Shown in pieces: positions 6,153-7,366 of a stretch of 7,366 nucleotides of DNA. The stretch spans positions 1-7,366 of the forward strand of contig DGRU01000200.1 in the NCBI GenBank assembly GCA_002390025.1, in the 5' to 3' direction. The notes beneath the pieces were generated by a model. It did not search any database and was not told the DNA's origin. It saw only the letters and a program-made list of their open reading frames with translations. Each line of letters begins with the position of its first letter. Within the stretch, counting starts at the first letter, position 1. The stretch is from Lachnospiraceae bacterium UBA4380. GTDB lineage: Bacteria; Bacillota; Clostridia; Lachnospirales; Lachnospiraceae. The position numbers and the translations under genes are program-made.

Positions 6153-6177
6153 GAGAAATCGTCTTCACGAATTTCTC
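6153..6177. other. third hairpin of the convergent intergenic region
   Basis: GAGAAATCGT (6153-6162) pairs with ACGAATTTCTC (6167-6177) around CTTC, giving a stem of about 10 bp with one bulge. It lies 12 nt from the previous hairpin. I see no reading frame that matches a known protein in 6013-6275; beyond the three hairpins the rest of that stretch holds nothing I recognise. Confidence 0.55.
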
Positions 6178-6275
6178 CTCGGGTTGTGTTACATAGCCGC
6201 AAAGTATTTTTCCGAGGCTTTGCCAGCCGATGTGTTTTTCCAGGTGGTCGTATCAATATTCACTTTCCTCAACAA

Positions 6276-6773
6276 TTACGGATAATAATTCGTGACAGTC
6301 ATCCATACAAGGAATCCCAGTATCTGTATGATCGGAATGGCGGACAGCAATAAAAGAATATATCCAATGATTCTGGCAGCCTTTCCCTTCTCATCATTTT
6401 CTTTAGAGGCAATCACCAGATCCCGGAGTGCAAGCAAATATGTTCCTGTAAACAGGCACAGTGCCCAAATGACAGTGGACATCTGGTCTAAGAAGGTCAG
6501 ATCCCCATTACTTTCATGAAGAAATGATCTTGGCAAAAAATAACTTGTAATGAAATAAAAGACAATTCCCGCCGAAGCTATGATTGATATACGCAGGTTA
6601 GAGGTGTCTTTTCTTTTTCTGACAGCGATGATCATAATCGGAATCGTTGTCGGCAGACAAACCATTCTCCCGATTCTCAACAATAAGAATTGTAAAAGAA
6701 CATATACGATGGCGAGAATCCTCAGAATTACATTTATCGATTGAAAGCTTTGTTTTTTCTGTGTATCATCCAT
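6276..6773 (-). CDS. small multi-pass membrane protein, unknown function
   Basis: The frame encodes 165 residues starting MDDTQKKQSFQSINV. I do not recognise the family. Hydrophobic stretches suggest five membrane segments: ILRILAIVYVLLQFLLL, a proline-containing CLPTTIPIMIIAV, ISIIASAGIVFYFITSYFL, STVIWALCLFTGTYLLAL, and the long IIGYILLLLSAIPIIQILGFLVW near the C-terminus. Short charged loops (VRKRKDTS, ASKENDEKGKAAR) lie between them, and the protein ends NYYP. No catalytic or metal-binding motif is visible. ATG 6773 is chosen because GGAAAGG lies about 10 nt upstream on this strand. A GTG at 6818 would add 15 residues (MAKPAGTCRRKGIRV) and also has an AAAAGG nearby, so it remains possible. 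The gene converges on the amylase gene across the hairpin cluster. I found no convincing promoter upstream. Confidence 0.65.
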   Translation of the reverse strand: MDDTQKKQSFQSINVILRILAIVYVLLQFLLLRIGRMVCLPTTIPIMIIAVRKRKDTSNLRISIIASAGIVFYFITSYFLPRSFLHESNGDLTFLDQMSTVIWALCLFTGTYLLALRDLVIASKENDEKGKAARIIGYILLLLSAIPIIQILGFLVWMTVTNYYP

Positions 6774-7003
6774 GACTCTAATACCTTTCCGTCTGCAAGT
6801 GCCTGCCGGTTTGGCCACTGCAGCCTTTTTGTAGAGAATTCATAATCAATGGAGTGTATTTCGATTTACCGGACTTTTTATTGATTTTACCATGATTTGA
6901 TTTTTGCGGCATTATTGTGACAAAATCCATTTACAGGGAGCAGGATGCACGGTCAGTTGCCGGAAATAAGCTGATAATTCGATACATAAAAGATAAATCC
7001 TCC
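6774..7003. other. intergenic stretch without recognisable gene
   Basis: This A/T-rich stretch separates the divergent small membrane-protein gene and the insertion sequence. Frames are short and resemble nothing I know. It must hold the promoter of the minus-strand gene; the best pair I could find (TTGTCA and TCAAAT, 17 nt apart, minus strand, around 6899-6927) is weak. No RNA gene or riboswitch is apparent. Confidence 0.4.
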
Positions 7004-7093
7004 TGAATTATTCATAGCGGTAAGTCACAAACAATGCTTTTCCGCGTAGTTACAATACGTCCAACTGAATATTGCTTTCACTGATCTGGTGAA

Positions 7094-7122
7094 TTAAAAA
7101 AGAGCCCGATCCATGGTAAAAT
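7094..7122 (+). promoter_or_regulatory. putative transposase promoter
   Basis: TTAAAA (7094-7099), a 17-nt spacer and TAAAAT (7117-7122) match the -35 and -10 consensus at four and five of six positions. Transcription would start near G7129, about 38 nt before the transposase ATG. This start lies downstream of the left arm of the leader inverted repeat, so the element's own transcript would not contain that arm. Confidence 0.5.
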
Positions 7123-7166
7123 TTAGGTGTCGAAGCTAAAAACATACCATAAGAAAGGGACTCTTT
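7099..7166 (+). promoter_or_regulatory. inverted repeat sequestering the transposase ribosome binding site
   Basis: AAAGAGCCC (7099-7107) pairs with GGGACTCTTT (7157-7166), with one bulged A, and ATGGTA (7113-7118) pairs with TACCAT (7145-7150) inside it. The right arm contains part of the ribosome binding site AGAAAGGG (about 7152-7159) and ends directly at the ATG. Transcripts entering from outside would fold and hide the start; those begun at about 7129 would not. Similar protection against read-through is known for IS10 and IS50. Confidence 0.65.
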
Positions 7167-7366
7167 ATGGATATTTTAAACACCATCTCTCTTGAAAGCA
7201 ATAGCTGCTTTAAAATGAATTTTAACGGCGGAAACCTTTCTTCGGATGCCGGACTGCTCATGATCTATGATTTTATGAGGGTCATGGGGTTTGAGGACAT
7301 TATTTCGAAGATATTTGCAACTCCCCGGAAAGATCCATTCTGTAAACATTCCGACAGTTCCATGCT
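7167..7366 (+). CDS. IS1380 family transposase, N-terminal part
   Basis: The frame opens with ATG 7167 after AGAAAGGG at a spacing of about 7 nt, and runs off the window after 66 full codons. The N-terminus MDILNTISLESNSCFKMNFN followed by GGNLSSDAGLLMIYDFM matches the opening of IS1380-type DDE transposases, where a beta strand leads into a (D/N)GG(D/N)LSSDAGLLLL block. The catalytic DDE residues lie beyond the edge, so completeness cannot be judged. The sequence then reads GFEDIISKIFATPRKDPFCKHSDSSM, consistent with the family's N-terminal region. The protein cuts and joins the ends of its own element. Confidence 0.8.
   Translation, partial: MDILNTISLESNSCFKMNFNGGNLSSDAGLLMIYDFMRVMGFEDIISKIFATPRKDPFCKHSDSSM

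Larger units (their letters stand above)
7004..7366 (+). mobile_element. IS1380-type insertion sequence, left part
   Basis: The transposase start, its promoter and a leader hairpin identify the left part of an insertion sequence that continues past the window. The exact left end is not fixed. The small palindrome TGAATTATTCA (7004-7014), preceded by TCC, is a candidate for the terminal inverted repeat, since its distance of about 160 nt from the transposase start fits this family. The right end and target duplication lie outside the window, so this boundary is a guess. Confidence 0.55.

Noticed and set aside
6175..6288. Short hydrophobic + strand frame after the third hairpin
   Set aside because: It has no start codon or family match, and it overlaps the 3' end of the minus-strand gene.

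Overview
The window looks like part of a chromosome from a gut-type Clostridia, most likely a Lachnospiraceae relative. This is inferred from moderate GC, purine-rich ribosome binding sites, and the kinds of protein families and repeats present; no species can be named from sequence alone. Almost everything reads on the + strand. One small membrane-protein gene converges from the right, and a transposase gene runs off the right edge.

Layout. 1-281 is the 3' end of a CPBP (CAAX-protease-like) membrane protease gene. 329-853 is the C-terminal half of a DUF362 protein, apparently missing its N-terminal half. It overlaps by 8 nt a complete permease of the PF03773 (ArsP/DUF318) type at 846-1757. 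A promoter-like pair sits across the permease stop codon, followed by a GC-rich hairpin repeat (1787-1816). 1846-3021 encodes a secreted choloylglycine-hydrolase-like Ntn amidase. A second copy of the same hairpin repeat, in opposite orientation (3048-3083), follows it, so the amidase gene is bracketed by inverted repeats. 3119-4015 is a PAP2-family membrane phosphatase whose second motif reads PSGN instead of PSGH. 4018-4075 holds four short tandem repeats. 4162-6012 is a membrane-anchored GH13 alpha-amylase-type enzyme with a four-copy 42-nt repeat encoding its surface linker.

The right part begins with a cluster of three hairpins (6075-6177), one of them a good bidirectional terminator between the amylase gene and the convergent small membrane-protein gene (6276-6773, minus strand). 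6774-7166 has no gene I can support until the leader of an IS1380-type insertion sequence, whose transposase starts at 7167 and is cut by the window edge. The transposase ribosome binding site lies in one arm of an inverted repeat whose other arm sits upstream of the likely start of transcription. This is the classic arrangement that blocks translation from read-through transcripts.

The genes do not form an obvious single pathway. Three of them (amidase, PAP2 phosphatase, amylase) act at or outside the membrane, so the stretch resembles a cell-surface accessory region assembled from separate units. The decayed DUF362 gene, the repeat-bracketed amidase gene and the insertion sequence all suggest ongoing rearrangement. 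I found no convincing new defence or biosynthetic system; the best leads are the inverted-repeat-bracketed amidase cassette, the PSGN phosphatase and the IS leader switch.
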